Notes under the pieces: model-generated | What the model saw: the letters and a program-made list of their open reading frames with translations, nothing else | What the model was told of the DNA's origin: nothing | Databases searched by the model: none | Origin: Deltaproteobacteria bacterium | GTDB taxonomy: Bacteria; UBA10199; JADFYH01 | NCBI GenBank assembly: GCA_015233135.1 | Contig: JADFYH010000017.1 | Location: 1 to 57,667 of the forward strand | DNA: 57,667 bases | Direction of reading: 5' to 3' | Shown here: piece after piece, positions 57,659 through 57,667 of the stretch | How the letters are laid out: every line of letters begins with the position of its first letter | Position numbering within the stretch: position 1 is the stretch's first letter | Translations under genes and position numbers: made by a program

Positions 57659-57667
57659 ACGCCAAAG

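Overview
The window is dominated by one open reading frame on the minus strand, 4985-57658. It has at least 17,557 codons (roughly 1.9 MDa) and stays open to the right window edge. I see no introns, no NRPS/PKS modules and no adhesin repeats. It reads as a membrane-anchored signalling megaprotein or a bacterial polyprotein. The only other genes lie in the left 4.8 kb: a gene tail (2-115), an ATPase_2/DUF234-type ATPase (503-1933), a broken SNF2 helicase (about 2473-3390) and an AAA_14/DUF4143-type ATPase (3638-4837). All are on the plus strand and converge on the giant gene. Good Shine-Dalgarno sequences, dense coding and palindromic repeats point to a bacterium of medium GC content. No phylogenetic marker is present. 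Giant genes of this class are best known from uncultivated lineages such as Omnitrophota, so that group or another environmental lineage is only a weak guess.

The giant protein is described from its N-terminus (right end) to its C-terminus (left end). It starts with about 3,200 residues of alpha-helical and polytopic membrane sequence with Pro/Ala-rich linkers (47.9-57.6 kb). The phospho-signalling third follows (36-47.6 kb): PP2C-1, PP2C-2, FHA-1, PP2C-3, FHA-2, a new duplicated domain (X-A) and PP2C-4. Next come a response-regulator receiver domain (33.7-34.1 kb), a small duplicated domain (Y1), the second X copy (X-B) and a JAMM-like HNHP segment (about 30 kb). After these lie mostly helical cytoplasmic blocks with a kinase-like domain (23.5-23.9 kb), about 19 copies of a roughly 40-residue Trp/Gln helical repeat (16.3-18.5 kb) and a GNAT-like domain (14.5-14.9 kb). 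The C-terminal part holds a GHKL ATPase (13.4-13.8 kb), a beta-rich region, an HELNH zincin (8.4 kb), PP2C-5 (6.4-7.3 kb) and a RelA/SpoT-type nucleotidyltransferase domain (5.2-5.8 kb).

These cargo blocks are separated by 15 recurring membrane hairpins. Each has a first hydrophobic helix ending in a signal-peptidase-like Ala-x-Ala motif (SEASA-Q, SSAQA-M, SNAEA-A, PEALA-Q and similar), a loop of 15-40 residues (about 100 in h1), and a second hydrophobic helix usually followed by basic residues. This layout keeps all enzymatic domains on one side of the membrane, presumably the cytoplasm. It would allow signal peptidase to cut the chain into many two-helix membrane proteins. This possible polyprotein of phosphatases, FHA domains, a kinase-like fold and an alarmone-synthetase fold is the main candidate for an undescribed system.

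Small palindromic mobile repeats occur between genes and also inside the giant gene. There they are translated in frame as Pro/Gly/Arg-rich peptides and never close the frame, which suggests that the long frame is under selection.
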